A DNA stretch of 64,000 nucleotides from Demequina litorisediminis (GCF_030161615.1 NZ_BSUN01000001.1:2480001-2544000), one strand, 5' to 3'. Numbered from the stretch's first letter, positions 44,201 through 55,847 are shown. Translations and numbers: made by a program. Notes: generated from the letters alone by a model not told the origin.

Positions 44201-45980
44201 TTACTCGAACTCGGCCGCCATCGCCACGCGGGCGTCGTTCTGCGCCTGCGCGTTGGCCATGTCGACCTCGAGGACCTTCGCGTAGCCCAGGCCCTCCGCC
44301 TTCGAGATCAGTTCGTCGAGGAGCGACTGGAACTGCGCGTCGTCCTTGGCGAAGGCTCATCTGCCACGAGTAGGTGACGATGACGTCCTTGATCTGGTTG
44401 CGTAGCGTCTCGATCTCGGCCTGTCCGCCGGGGCGGTGTAGGAGGCGCCGGGCGCCACCGTGATCTGACCGGCGTTCGTCAGGTACTCCATGGTGCTCGT
44501 CGAGTCGTCCATCTGCGCGGACCAGTCCGACTGCAGCGGCGTCTCGGTGAGCCTCCTGGTACGACGGCCAGAACTTGTAGGCGAACGGGAAGCCCGTCGC
44601 CTGGTCGGTGTCGTTCGGCAGGACCACGGACACGTTCAGTGCGGACGTGCCGTCGATGTAGCTGCCGCCGCCCCAGTCCTCGGGGACCTGGCCGTCGCCG
44701 GACAGGAACACTTCCTGGCCAAAGTCGGTCAGCCTGCGGTTCACCGTTGGTGCCCATCTCCCAGGTGAGGCCCTCGGGGCCCGCGGCGCCCATGGTCTGG
44801 GAGTTGTTCATGTAAGTGCCGTCGGGCGAGTACAGCCAGTCGATGAACGCGGCGATGCGCTCGGGGTCCTCGGCCTGCGAGCCGATGGCGAGCACCTGCT
44901 TGCCGCCGTACGCCTCGGCGCCGTAGGAGAACACGTTCATGTCGTCCATCGGGGCGATCATGAAGCCCTTGCCTGCCTCGGTGTTGCCCTCGGTGTTGTA
45001 CGCGGACTGGCCGAGCCACGGCCACCAGGAGAACAGCACCTGTCCGTTCTGGAACTTCGAGAACAGAGTGTCGTAGTTCTGGGTGGTGGATTCGGGGTCC
45101 ACCAGGCCCAGGCTGGTTCGCCTCGTAGTAGAACTTCAGCGCCCGCACGTACTCGCCGTCGGGCTCGAGGATCGACTGGAAGTCGGAGCCATCGGCCTTG
45201 GCGAGGACAAAGCCCAGGCTCGTCGTAGCCGTAGAACGTCACGGGCTGCTTGGCGTTGTTCATCATGTTGCCGTCCCAGTCCTTGAACAGGGACAGGGCG
45301 TACGCCTTCTGGCCGTTGTCGCCCTCGGGCTGGAGATCCTGCATGTCTTTGAGGACGGGCAGCAGGTCTTCGAGCGTGCTGATGTTCGGGTATCCGAGTT
45401 CCGCGTACAGGTCCCAGCGCACAAAAGGTCCGAAGGTGGGGTCGAGGCCCTCCGACGACTGCGTGGGAGGGATCGTGGAGATCTGCGTGGGGAGGCCGTA
45501 GATGCCGTCCGCGTTCTCGTTGAGCCTTCTGGACGGCCTTGTCGAACACGGCCGCGTTCTCCATGGAGCCGTAGTAGTCGCTGGCGTCGGCGACGAGCCC
45601 GCCCTCGATCAGTTCGTCGAGCTTCTCGCCCTTGTCGGTGATGATGAGGTCACCGAGGTCTCCTGCCGCCACGCGGGTGTTGTAGAGGGTGTCTCCACCG
45701 CCGGCGACGTTGGGGGCGATGATGTTCAAGTTCATGTTGAACTTGTCCTTCACGACCTTGGCGAACCAGCCCTCCTGCATTCCCATGTAGTTGGCGAGGC
45801 CATCGAACACGTCGATGGTGATCTCCTCGTCCCAGGCTCTCGGGGAAGGCGGCGGTGGCGGCATCGGCCGAGGTCCCGTCGCTGGTGGTCTCCTCGGGCT
45901 CGTCCGAGCCGCAGGCTGCCAGGGCCCCCGCGGCAAGGAGAGTGGTGGCGGTGAACGCCATCGTTCTCTTCAGGCTTCAT
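44201..45980 (-). CDS. ABC sugar importer, lipoprotein substrate-binding protein (LipO/LplA type)
   Basis: About 585 residues after repair. N-terminal signal 'MKLKRTMAFTATTLLAAG' with lipobox 'LAAC'; mature part 'ITIDVFDGLANYMGMQEGWF', 'DLGDLIITDKGEKLDELI', 'FSWWPWLGQSAYN'. It belongs to the large extracellular solute-binding proteins of the LplA group that bind oligosaccharides. It has at least nine AGCT-type breaks, including Lys-Leu at the very start, Glu-Ser-Trp-Asp near 45838, and others near 45525, 45220, 45112, 44730, 44551 and 44356. Repair between 44400 and 44460 is less certain. Confidence 0.85.
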
Positions 45981-46013
45981 TGCTTTCCTTTCCGGTGTTT
46001 TCCTGCGGTGGTG

Positions 46014-46966
46014 TCAGCCCTTGACCGCGCCGAGCATGATGCCCTTGACGAAGTAGCGCTGGAAGAGGGGGTAGATGAAGATGATCGGCAGGATGACGAT
46101 CACCGACACGGTCATGCGGATCGAGGTGGGGGTCTGCGTTGACGCCGCATCCGCGATCGAGGAGAGGTTGCCGCCCGCGTTTTGGGCGGCCATGGCCAAC
46201 GAGTTGGCCTGGTTGATGAACATGTACAGCAGGTATTGCAGGGTGTAGAGGCTCTGATCCGTGATGTAGATCAGGGTGTCTTGGAACGAGTTCCACTGGG
46301 TCACTGCCGCGAAGATCGCCACCGTCGCGAGGATGGGCGTCATGTTGGGCAGGTAGATCATGAAGAAGGTGCGCAGCACGCCGGCGCCATCAACCTCGGC
46401 GGCTTCCTGGAGTTCGCGCGGCATGCCCTCGACGTAGGTTTTGACGAGCACGATGAAGAACGGCTGGACCACGAAGGGCAGCACGTACACCCAGAAGTTG
46501 TTGGTCAGTCCCAGGTTCTTCATGATGATGAACATCGGGATGAGGCCCGCGCTGAAGTACATCGTGACCACCACGAAGCGGTACCAGAAGCGCCGTCCCC
46601 ACATCCGGTCCTGGGTGAACATGAAGCCAAGAAAGGCGGAGGCGAGCACCGTGGCGACGGTGCCGATGACGGTGCGCGCCACGCTGATCGCCGCGGCGAG
46701 CGGAAGCCCGTTGGCCTGGAACACCTGCTCGAAGTTGGACAGGTGGAAGCCCACGGGGAAGAGGCGGACGTCGCCTAGCGCGGAGACGTCGTTGGCGCTG
46801 ACCGAGTTGATGATCAGGTAGTAGAACGGGTACGCGCAGATGACGACGAGGAGCAGGAACACCGCGTAGTTGAGCGTGGAGAACGTCATCTCGCCCAGGG
46901 TCTTGCGGGGGCCGATGCGGTGGTCGCCTTCGCGGTGCCGGGTGAGGTTTGGGTGGTGGTGGTCAT
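46014..46966 (-). CDS. ABC sugar importer permease (YtcP/LplC type)
   Basis: Six-helix permease of about 316 residues. The EAA loop reads 'ELQEAAEVDGAGVLRTFFMIYLP'. ATG 46966 is preferred because a GGAGG precedes it 11 bases after the upstream permease stop; this needs one missing base in a C run (about 46943) to join 'MTTTTQTSP' to 'HRIGPRKTLGEMTFS'. If that repair is wrong, the gene starts at 46889. It pairs with the LplB-type permease upstream. Confidence 0.9.
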
Positions 46967-46976
46967 GGCGGCCTCC

Positions 46977-47959
46977 TCAGACGAGCGACTCGCCGCGCAC
47001 GCGCTTGGCGATCCCGTTGACGGTGAACAGCAGGGCGACGGAGATGAGCGACTTGAGCATGCCGATCGCGGTCGCCATCGACAGCGAGTTTCCGGTCATG
47101 CCGACGTTGTAGACGTACAGGTCGAGCACCTCGATGTGTTCCTTGTTGAACGCGTTTTGGAACACGTAGTACTGCTCCATGCCGTTGTTCAGGAGGTTGG
47201 CGATCGACAGCAGCAGGAGCACCAGGTAGGTGGGCATGAGCCTGCGGGATGGTGATGTGGCGCATGGTCTGGAACCGGCCGGCGCCGTCCATCTTGGCGC
47301 TTTCGTACAGTGCTGGGTCGATGCCCGAGATGGCGGCGAGGTAGATGATCGCTCCCCATCCGAGGCCCTTCCAGATGCTCCATCCCGTCATGGCGAGCCA
47401 TACGTGTTGGTCGCTGTCGAGGAAGTTCACGGGGGCGGTGATCATTCCCGAGTCCATGAGGATGTCGTTGACGAGTCCCGTGGAGGAGAACATCGCAAAC
47501 GCGATCATGTAGACGAGCACCCAGGAGATGAAATTGGGGAGCGTCGTGAGGGTCTGCACGGCGTTGCGGAACCACGGGACGCGGACCTCGTTGAGGAACA
47601 CCGCGAAGATGAGCGGGAGCACCGAGGTGAGGATGCCGAGGAAGGCGATGGCGAGGGTGTTGGTGAGGACCTGAAGGATTTTCTCGAGCCTGGGCGGGGG
47701 AGTTCACCAGGAGCTCGAACCACTGAAGGCCCACAAACTCGGAGCCGGACAGCCCCAGCGCGGGCTTGTAGTCGTACAGCGAGTAGATCCAGCCATACAG
47801 GGGGAAGTAGGCGAAGAGGAAGCACAGGACGAGGAACGGCGAAATGAGAAGCACCAGGCCGAGGGACTTTTTGCGGCGCCTGGGCGGCTCATTCTCGGTC
47901 GAGGAGTGGCTCTCCATCTGGTGAGCTCCGGCCTCGCGGACCGTGATCTGGCTCGTCAT
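46977..47959 (-). CDS. ABC sugar importer permease (LplB type)
   Basis: About 326 residues with a cytoplasmic N-terminus rich in Arg/Lys and six helices. 'FAYFPLYGWIYSLYDYKP' and 'TLPNFISWVLVYMIAFAMFSS' are typical LplB segments; the EAA loop reads 'ALYESAKMDGAGRFQTMRHITIP'. AGCT-type breaks are near 47683 (Gln-Leu-Glu) and 47238 (Gln-Leu-Met). First gene of the importer operon; LacI-type operators lie upstream. No ATPase gene is present nearby, so a shared MsmK-type ATPase elsewhere is likely. Confidence 0.92.
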
Positions 47960-48066
47960 CGCGTCGTCTCCAGACGATGCGCGGGGGTCAGGGCGTGCCC
48001 TGTGTCCATTGCTCACTCCCTCGTGGTTCTGGACTTCTGCGTCCGCCTTCGTTGGCGTTGGCAACA

Positions 48067-48082
48067 ATCGAATCGCTTCGAT
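48067..48082. promoter_or_regulatory. LacI-type operator 1 upstream of the ABC importer
   Basis: ATCGAATCGCTTCGAT is a palindrome apart from its central pair. It is related to the operator between the GH42 and GH95 genes. Confidence 0.65.
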
Positions 48083-48093
48083 AAAGGTAAGCG

Positions 48094-48109
48094 TGTCGAA
48101 GCGCTTCGT
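48094..48109. promoter_or_regulatory. LacI-type operator 2 upstream of the ABC importer
   Basis: Contains CGAAGCGCTTCG (48097-48108), a perfect 12-bp palindrome with the same core as the operator at 41066-41089. This suggests one regulator for glycosidases and importer. Confidence 0.75.
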
Positions 48110-48261
48110 CAATGACCACAGGTCACAGGAGGGTAACGATCGACGTCCGTTATGGGCGAATTACCCTGCGCGGCGCCGCCCTCACCCGCGCTACCGTGGT
48201 GCCAGTTCAGGCTCCGACTGGCCGGTGCGCGACGCCCGGCCCCAACCCCGCGAGGTGGCGC

Positions 48262-49888
48262 ATGGCACGCGACGGTGGCGCTCAGGTCAAGGACAAGCGC
48301 GAGCATTGGTCCGGCCAGACGGCCTTCATCCTGGCGGCTATCGGCTCAGCGGTGGGGCTGGGCAACATCTGGCGATTCCCGGGCGAGGCGTACGACCACG
48401 GCGGGGGAGCGTTCATGATCCCGTACCTGGTGGCGCTCGTGACCGCGGGTATCCCCATCCTGCTCCTGGAGCACGGCATCGGCCACCGCTTTCGCGGCTC
48501 CGCGCCGCTGGCTTTCGCCGCATCACCAGACGGGCGGAAGGCGTGGGCTGGTGGCACGTGGCGATCTGCTTCGTCATCGGGCTCTACTACACGGCCATCA
48601 TCGCCTGGGCGCTCAGTTACTTCGTCTTCGCCTTCGACCTCTCCTACGCCGATGACCCCACAGGCTTCTTCCAGCGCGATTTCCTGCAGCCTGGCGCAGC
48701 CCGGCTTCAGCCTGGACTTCGTGCCCGGTGTGCTGATCCCGCTCGCTGCCATCTGGGTCGTCACCATCGTGGTCTTGTGGCTCGGCGTCGCCAACGGTGT
48801 TGAGCGGCTCAACGTGGTGGGCATCCCGCTGCTCGTGGTGACCTTCTCGGTGCTCGTGGTGCGCGCCCTGTTCCTTGACGGGGCGGCACAGGGGCTCGAC
48901 GCCCTGTTCACCCCGGACTTCGCGGCGCTCGCCGATCCCGACGTGTGGATCGCTGCGTACGGACAGATCTTCTTCTCGCTGTCGCTCGCCTATGGCGTCA
49001 TGATCACGTATGCCTCCTACCGGCGCAGGCGGTCCAACATCACCAGCCCCGGCCTGGTCGTGGCATTCGGCAATAGGCTCCTTCGAACTGCTCGCCGGCA
49101 TCGGAGTCTTCGCCACCATCGGCTTCCTTGCGGCGCAGCAGGGCGTGGCGGTCGAGGACCTCGAGGGCCTGACGGGCGTCACGCTGTCCTTCGTCACGTT
49201 CCCCACCGTGATCGCACAGATGCCAGGCGGGGAGCTCTTTGGGGCGCTGTTCTTCGGCTCGCTCGTGATCGCTGGCCTCACGTCACTGGTCTCCGTGCTC
49301 CAGACCGTGTCGGCGGCGCTCCAGGACAAGTTCGGATGGTCGCCTCGGCGCGGGGCGCTGACCGTGGGGATTCCCTCAGCCGTCCTCTCGATCGTCGGAT
49401 TCGGCACCACCACGGGGCTGTACCTCCTGGACGTGGTGGACCAGTGGTCCAACCAGTTGGGCATCGTCGCAGGCGCCGTCCTCATGATCGGCGCCGCGCT
49501 GTGGGTCGCCAGGCGTGGGCCCGAGTTGTCACGTCATCTCTCGGCCGTGTCCACCTTCGCGGTTGGCCGCACGTGGCGCGTGGTGATCAACCTCGTCGCG
49601 GTCCTGCTGCTGTACATGTTCGTGGATAAGTGCGTCATGCTCATTCGGGACGGCTATGGCGACCTGCCCACCTGGTATCTGGCTGTTTTTGGGTGGGGAA
49701 CGCTGGGCTTCATCGCGGTCGTCGCGCTTGCCATGCCGGCCTTCAGGTGGGCCAAGGATCATGGAGAGTTCCACCCGTGGCCTTCGCGTGCGCAGTTGGG
49801 CCTTGCGCCGGAGCACGGCGACGCAGGCGTGCGGGAGGCCGATGCGGTCGACGGTCACGCTGCCGAGTCGCCTGGGGGTGTCGCATGA
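48262..49888 (+). CDS. metP: NSS-family sodium-dependent transporter, MetP type
   Basis: About 540 residues, 11-12 helices, neurotransmitter:sodium symporter fold. The Na/substrate segment 'AAIGSAVGLGNIWRFPG' is intact, with 'GQIFFSLSLAYGVMITYASY' in TM6-7. The following tiny gene makes the MetP assignment (methionine/alanine importer) likely. Frames break near 48525 (missing C, 'FAAITRRAEGVGWWHV'), 48688-48692 and 49075-49079 (AGCT-type). ATG 48262 starts the conserved N-terminus. Confidence 0.88.
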
Positions 49889-50040
49889 GTGGCTCCGCGG
49901 TGGCGCTGATGGTGGTGTCGATGGTGGTGATCTGGGGCGGGCTGGTGGCGTCGATCGTCTTCCTTGCGCGTCGTCCCGAACGCGAGGACTTGCCTGAGGG
50001 CGGCGAGGACGAACACGTGGTGGTGCCGCCGCACCGGTGA
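49885..50040 (+). CDS. metS: Methionine/alanine importer small subunit
   Basis: 51 residues: one helix ('VALMVVSMVVIWGGLVASIVFL') followed by a basic then acidic tail. It overlaps the metP stop (ATGA). This is the pattern of the MetS subunit needed by MetP in corynebacteria. Confidence 0.85.
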   Translation: MSGSAVALMVVSMVVIWGGLVASIVFLARRPEREDLPEGGEDEHVVVPPHR

Positions 50041-50201
50041 GTCCGAGCGATGGCCCGTCGCGTGGGCCACACGCGCGCCGCGGCGCCGTCGGCGGCACTA
50101 TGCATAGGGATGTATGATTATGCGTACCGCGCGCCGCACGGCGGTGTGAGAACCACCCGCGTCCCCGCGAGTCACGCGCGCCCTTCCAAAGGAGATTCCT
50201 G

Positions 50202-51119
50202 ATGCGCAAGCCTGCCCTCGTGGCCGCTCTCGCCACCACCGCGTTTGCCCTGACCGCCTGCACCACCGCGTCGCAGGACGTGGAGGCATCCGCCGACCCC
50301 AGCGCGTCGACGTCCGCTGCGGCGGGCTTCGACCTCGCCGCGATCGAGGTCAACGAGGAGGCTGCCGCGCTGCTGCCCGCGGATATCGTCGAGTCGGGAG
50401 TCCTGCGCGTTGGCATGGAGACCACCTACGCGCCCGCCGAGTTCCTCGATGCGGACGGCCAGACGCCCATCGGCTACGACGTTGACCTGTCGAACGCCAT
50501 CGCCGCCTCGCTCGGACTCGAGGCCGAGGTGTCGACCGCAGCCTTCGACTCGATCATCCCCGGCATCGGCTCCAAGTACGACGCAGGGATCTCGTCGTTC
50601 ACCATCACGCCCGAGCGCCTCGAGGTCGTGGACATGACCCAGTACTTCACCGCGGGCTCGTCGCTGGCGGTGCAGACCGGAAACCCCGCGGGTATCGACA
50701 CCGCCAACCTGTGCGGCACCACCATCGCCGTGCAGACCGGCACCATCCAGGAGTCCGAGGCGGGCGAGATGAGCGCCGCATGCGAGGCCGATGGTGCCGA
50801 CGCCATCGAGGTGCTGAGCCTACGACTCGAACGCCGATGCCGCGACCAACGTGGTCGGTGGCAAGGCAGACGCGCTCTTTGCTGACTCGCCCGTGGCGGG
50901 CTACGCCGTGAGCCAGGCCGCCGGCCGCCGAGCCTGGTGGGCGACGCGCTCGACGCCGCGCCGCAGGGCATCGTCACCGCCCAGGGCTCGGACCTGACCG
51001 TCGCCATCGCCGCCGCCCTGCAGGGCCTCATGGATGATGGCACGCTCGAGGAGATCCTCGCCGCGTGGGGCACCGAGTCTGGTGCCCTCACCACGGCCGA
51101 GGTCAACCCCGCCTCTTAA
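50202..51119 (+). CDS. Amino-acid ABC importer substrate-binding lipoprotein
   Basis: About 300 residues. Signal with lipobox 'LTAC' near residue 19, then the SBP_bac_3 pattern: 'VLRVGMETTYAPAEFLD', 'GYDVDLSNAIAASLGLE', 'DAGISSFTITPER', 'LAVQTGNP', 'CGTTIAVQTGT'. It binds a polar amino acid or an opine. AGCT-type break at 50817-50821 (Ser-Tyr-Asp), plus a messy region at about 50922-50936 where more than one base is wrong. The upstream gap has ATGCATA/ATGATTATGCGTA repeats that may be an operator. Confidence 0.88.
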
Positions 51120-51196
51120 TATCGATGCGCCCCGCAGGCGGCCGTCGCACGGAACCCGGTCCGTGCGACGGCCGCGGCGGTGGCGAGGAGTCACTC

Positions 51197-52158
51197 ATGA
51201 ACGCCACCTCGCAGTCTGACCCGGTCCCCAACCGCATCCGCGCCCGCGCAGTGCCGCGCCCCGGCCGCTGGATTGCCGCCGCGGTGCTCGCCGTGCTGGG
51301 CGCCATGGCGCTGCACGGGCTCATCACCAACCCGAACTTCCGCTGGGACATCGTCTGGCTCTACCTGCGCGACGTCAGCGTCATGCGCGGTGTCGGCTGG
51401 ACCCTCGTCCTGACCTTCGGGTCGATGGTGATCGGTGTGGTCCTTGCCGTGATCCTCGCGATCATGCGCCGCTCGGATAACCCCGTCCTGCGCTCCGCGA
51501 GCCTGGTTCTACATCTGGCTGTTTCGCGGCACCCCCATCTACACGCAGCCTGGTGTTCTGGGGCCTGATCTCGGTCCTGTACCCGACGCTCAGCCTCGGC
51601 ATTCCCTTTGGGCCGGAGTTCGTGACGTTCCAGACGTCCGCCGTCATCACGGCGTTCTGGGCGGCACTGCTGGGCCTCGGTCTCAACGAAGCGGCCTACC
51701 TCGCGGAGATCATGCGCGCCGGGCTGAACTCGGTGGACGCCGGCCAGTCCGAGGCCGCACGGGCACTCGGAATGAAGGACTCCACCATCTTGCGCAGGAT
51801 CGTCATCCCTCAGGCCATGCGCGTGATCGTGCCTCCCACGGGCAACGAGACCATCTCGATGCTGAAGACCACGTCGCTCGTGCTGGCCGTGCCCTTCACG
51901 CTTGACCTGACGTTCGCGACGAACGCGATCGGCAACCGCATCTTCCTGCCCATCCCGCTGCTGATCGTCTCGGCGTTCTGGTACCTGCTCATCACCTCGA
52001 TCCTCATGGTGGGACAGCACTACTTGGAGCAGTACTACGGCAAGGGAGTGGGGGAGAAGCCCTCGCGCAAGCGTCGCTCGCGCCGCATGGGGCGCCAGGC
52101 GGCGATCGCGGGTTCCCACACCACCACCGACGATCCCTTCTTGGAGGTGACGCCGTGA
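51197..52158 (+). CDS. Amino-acid ABC importer permease
   Basis: About 318 residues, HisM/ArtQ type. 'WLYLRDVSVMRGVGWTLVLT', 'IWLFRGTPIYTQ' and the EAA loop 'GQSEAARALGMKDSTILRRIVIPQAMRV' are clear. The unusual length comes from an extra N-terminal helix and a basic C-terminal tail. AGCT-type breaks at 51500-51504 (Ser-Trp) and 51547-51551 (Gln-Leu-Val). The stop overlaps the ATPase start (GTGA). Confidence 0.9.
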
Positions 52159-52947
52159 GCGAGGCTACCGAGGCATCGGCCATGGTCGAGGTGCGCGCGG
52201 CGCACAAGGTGTTCGATGACCTTCATGTCCTGAAGGGAGTTGACCTGACGGTGGCCCGCGGCGAGGTCTGCGTGGTGCTGGGGCCGTCCGGCTCCGGAAA
52301 GTCCACCCTGCTGCGTTGCGTCAACGAACTCGAGGAACTGACGGGCGGCACCGTCCGTCTCGACGGCGAGCTCCTGGGCTACCGCGAGGTCGGCACCGAC
52401 GGCACCGCCACCCTACAGCGTCTACATCCGCGCGACATCGCGCGCCAGCGGTCACGTGTGGGCATGGTCTTCCAGCGCTTCCACCTATTCCCGCACATGA
52501 CGGCGCTGGACAACGTGATGGAGGCACCCCGACAGGTGAAAAAGTTCGCAAGGCCGATGCTCGCTCCGCCGCGATGGCGCTGCTGGAACGCGTCGGCCTG
52601 TCCGACCGTGCGGACCACTACCCGGCGCAGGCTCTCGGGCGGCCAGCAGCAGCGCGTGGCGATCGCCCGCGCGCTCGCGATGGAGCCCGAGATCATGCTT
52701 TTCGACGAGCCCACATCGGCGCTCGACCCAGAGCCTGGTGGGCGAGGTGCTCGCCGTCATGAAGGACCTGGCCGCTGCTGGCATGACGATGATCGTGGTG
52801 ACCCACGAGATCGGGTTCGCCCGCGAGGTGGCCGACCATGTGGTGTTCATGGATGACGGCGTGGTCGTGGAGGAGGGCACCGCGTCCCAGGTGCTTGACT
52901 CGCCGCGCGAGGCCCGCACGCAGGAGTTCTTGTCGCACGTGCTGTAG
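52155..52947 (+). CDS. Amino-acid ABC importer ATPase
   Basis: About 262 residues. Walker A 'GPSGSGKST', Q loop '[12 protein letters not shown]', signature 'LSGGQQQR', Walker B '[12 protein letters not shown]' and switch His 'VTHEIGFA' are all present. Breaks near 52548 (A run, Phe-Ala-Lys/Arg), 52629-52633 (Gln-Leu-Ser-Gly) and 52732-52736 (Glu-Leu-Val); the last two are AGCT-type. GlnQ/ArtP type; last gene of the operon. Confidence 0.93.
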
Positions 52948-52960
52948 CGCGTCGCCACGC

Positions 52961-52998
52961 GCAACGGCCCGGCATCCTCGAGGATGCCGGGCCGTTGC
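52961..52998. terminator. Terminator between the importer and CorC genes
   Basis: GCAACGGCCCGGCATCCT pairs perfectly with AGGATGCCGGGCCGTTGC (18 bp) around a CG centre, between convergent genes. Confidence 0.85.
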
Positions 52999-53017
52999 GC
53001 TTTCTGGGAGTGCGCGT

Positions 53018-54075
53018 TTACGAGGGGTTGTTGACCATCTGGCCGGCATCCACGACCTCGCCCACCAGGCGCTCGATGACGTCCTCGAGCATGGCCGCAC
53101 CGATGACATCATCCGTGCCGGGCTCCTTCACGAGCGCGATGTGCGTGCCACGCGCCTGCATCGCCGTGAGCGCGTGCTCGAGCGAGGCATCGGCCGTGAT
53201 CCACGTCAGCGGGCGCACCGCCGTCGCAGGGATGGGCTTGGTGGCGGTGCCTCGCGGCACCTCCACGAAGTCCTTCAGGTGCAGATACCCCACGTAGTGG
53301 CCGTCACGGTCCGTGAGGGGGAAGCGCGAGAACCCGGTGCGCAGCGATGCCTTCACGGCGCGCTGCGGCGTCACGTCCTCGGGGAGCACCTCGAGGACAT
53401 CGAGCGGGGTGAGCACGTCGCGCACCGTCTCGAAGGACAGCGTGAGGGAACCCGCCAGCACGAGGTGTTCGTCCTCGTCGAGGAGTCCCTCCTCGCGCGA
53501 CTCCGCGACGAACGCCGCCACCTGATCGGCGTCGAACGCCGACTCGACCTCATCGCGCGGGTTGACCCGCAACGCGCGCAGCACGATGTTGGCGATCCAG
53601 TTCAGAGTGGCGATCACCGGGCGCAACACCCACACCACGCCGTACAGCAGCGGGCCAAGAATCAGGGCCGAGCGCTCGGGGCCAGCAATGGCGAGGTTCT
53701 TGGGCACCATCTCGCCCAGGACCATGTGGAGGAACACCACGATCACGAGCGCGATCGCGAAGGCGATGCCGTGGAGCCATGCTCCTTCGATGCCGATGGC
53801 GCCCAGAGGCCTCTCGAGCCTGGTGAGCCACGGCGGGCTCACCGAGCGCACCGAGGCCGAGCGAACAGGCGGTGATACCGAGCCTGGGCGCCGGCCATCA
53901 TGAGCGAGACGCGTTCCATGGCGCGCACCGTGATGCGTGCGCTCCACGATCCGGCGGCCGCGCGCGGCTCGATCTGACTGCGGCGGGCGGAGACCAGCGC
54001 AAACTCGGCGCCCACGAAGAACGCGTTGCCGATCAGTAGGAGGACAGTCAGTCCAATAGCGAGCCCGTCAGACAT
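53018..54075 (-). CDS. CNNM/CorC-HlyC family membrane protein (second of pair)
   Basis: About 352 residues. DUF21 membrane domain ('GNAFFVGAEFALVSARR', 'VLGEMVPKNLAIA') followed by two CBS domains ('RDVLTPLDVLEVLPED', 'GFSRFPLTDRDGHYVGYLHLKDF'). There is no clear C-terminal CorC_HlyC domain. Linked in other bacteria to Mg/Co efflux or membrane quality. AGCT-type breaks at 53817-53821 and 53881-53885. Its ATG overlaps the upstream paralog by eight bases. Confidence 0.88.
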
Positions 54076-55455
54076 CCGCGGCCTCCTTCCGGGTAGCGTC
54101 CTCGTCCGCGGGAGGCATCACCTCGATGATGATGCGGTCGACCCGATGCCCGTCGACGCGGGTCACGGTCATGCGGGCGCGCACGGGCGTGGGAAGGTCG
54201 TCCTCGTCGAGGTCGCCCTCGTTCATCGCGGCGACCTCGATCGAGTCGCCGGGCACGGGGAAGCGTTCCAACTGCTCGGTGAGGAAGCCGCCGAGCGTGT
54301 CGGACTCCTGCGCCTCGGGGAGGTCAAGCCGCAACGCGTCGCCGGCCTCGTCGGGGCGCAGCAGCCCGGACAGTGACCAGCGGTGGGGGCCCACCTTGCG
54401 GTAGCGCGAGACGGGGCGGTCCTGCTCGTCCTCGATCTCGCCGACGATCTCCTCGACCAGGTCCTCGAGGGTCACGATGCCATCGGTGCCGCCGTACTCG
54501 TCGACCACCACGGCCACCTGAGAGCCCGAGCGCAGCGCGTCGAGGACGGCCGCGAGCGGCATGGTGGAGGGCACGGACTCGATGGGCATGCAGATGTCGC
54601 TCACGGGCGTCGAGGCACGCTGGCGTGCGGGCACCGCGAGGGCCCGCTTGAAGTGCGCGACGCCGACGATGTCGTCGACGTCCTCGCCCGTGACAGGGAA
54701 GCGGGAGTGGCCCGTGCGCGAGGCGAGGGTCAGGACCTCGGCGACCGTCGCATCGGCCGCCACAAAGTCCACGCGGGTGCGTGGCGTCATGGCGTCCGAT
54801 GCGGTGCGTTCGCGCATCTCGGCGGCACGGCCCAGGCGCGTGGCGACCCGGGGGTCAAGCGTGCCCTGTGCGGCCGAGCGGGCGGCGATCGCCTCGAACT
54901 CCTCGGCGCTGCGGGCGGACGCGAGTTCCTCGCGCGGCTCGACGCCAAGGCGGCGCACCAGCCAGTTTGCCGAGCCGTTGAGGAAACGGATGAGCGGACC
55001 CATGAACCAGGTGAAGCCGCGGTTGGCTCCGGCCACGGCACGGCCGATGCGCATCGGTTCCGCGATCGCCCAGTTCTTGGGCACCAACTCGCCGAACACC
55101 ATCTGGGTGCCGGTCGCGAGAATGAACGCCGCCGTGATGGACACGGCCATCGCGCTGCCCTCGGGCAGGCCCGCGGCCTCGAACAGGGGAGAAAGCAAGG
55201 TGGCGATCGACGGCTCGGCGATGAAGCCCACGAGGAGGCTCGTCAGCGTGATGCCCAGGCTGAGCGCCGGACAGGCTCCGTCGAGAGTGTGGTGATCGCC
55301 GCCTTGAGGGAGCGTGCGCGCTTGTCGCCCGAGGCGGCTTCGCGGTCCACGCTGGGACGGTCGACGGTCATGAACGCGAACTCGGCGGCCACGAACAGCG
55401 CGTTGGCGCCGATCAGCAGCACGACAAGTCCCAGCAGAAGCCAGGCCTCGGTCAT
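54068..55455 (-). CDS. CNNM/CorC-HlyC family membrane protein (first of pair)
   Basis: About 462 residues: DUF21 domain ('[18 protein letters not shown]', '[15 protein letters not shown]'), CBS pair ('[16 protein letters not shown]', '[20 protein letters not shown]'), and a C-terminal CorC_HlyC domain ('[25 protein letters not shown]'). Two AGCT-type breaks lie close together near 55258 and 55276 (Glu-Leu and Gln-Leu-Gly). Forms a co-translated tandem pair with the shorter downstream paralog. Confidence 0.9.
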
Positions 55456-55847
55456 GACAGAGGACCCTCAGAGGTGAGGGGACCCTCGGCGTGCGCCACG
55501 CATAGGGGCGCGGCGGCGAGGGTCGAGTGGACGGGGGCAGGCGCCGGGACTCGCGATGACGCGAGGTGCCGGCGCTTCGGACTATGACCGTCGGACATGC
55601 AGGGATTGTATGTCAGCGTCGTGCTCGGTCGGCATCGTCCGTGAGACGGATGATGGGGGCCAGACACCGTCGCGTACCAGCCAACCTTGCCCACATTTGT
55701 GTGGACTTTGACTCAAGTTCCCCCATCTGAGGACAAACGTCCCATAACCTTGGCCCGCGGCACCGGGGACCGGGGGGATGGCGCCGCGTCCTATCGCACC
55801 CCGGGGATCAGACGATTCGTCCTCGTTGGGGGACAGAACGGACCGCC
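55456..55847. other. Intergenic region upstream of the secreted repeat protein
   Basis: A 392-base gap between divergent genes. I see no gene. TTGACT at 55708-55713 could be a -35 element, but no well-spaced -10 is evident. Confidence 0.4.

Larger units (their letters stand above)
47960..48261. other. Divergent promoter region, ABC importer / metP
   Basis: A 302-base gap without a gene. It holds two operator-like palindromes (listed separately) on the importer side. The metP side has a GAGGTGG Shine-Dalgarno-like stretch just before ATG 48262. Confidence 0.6.
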
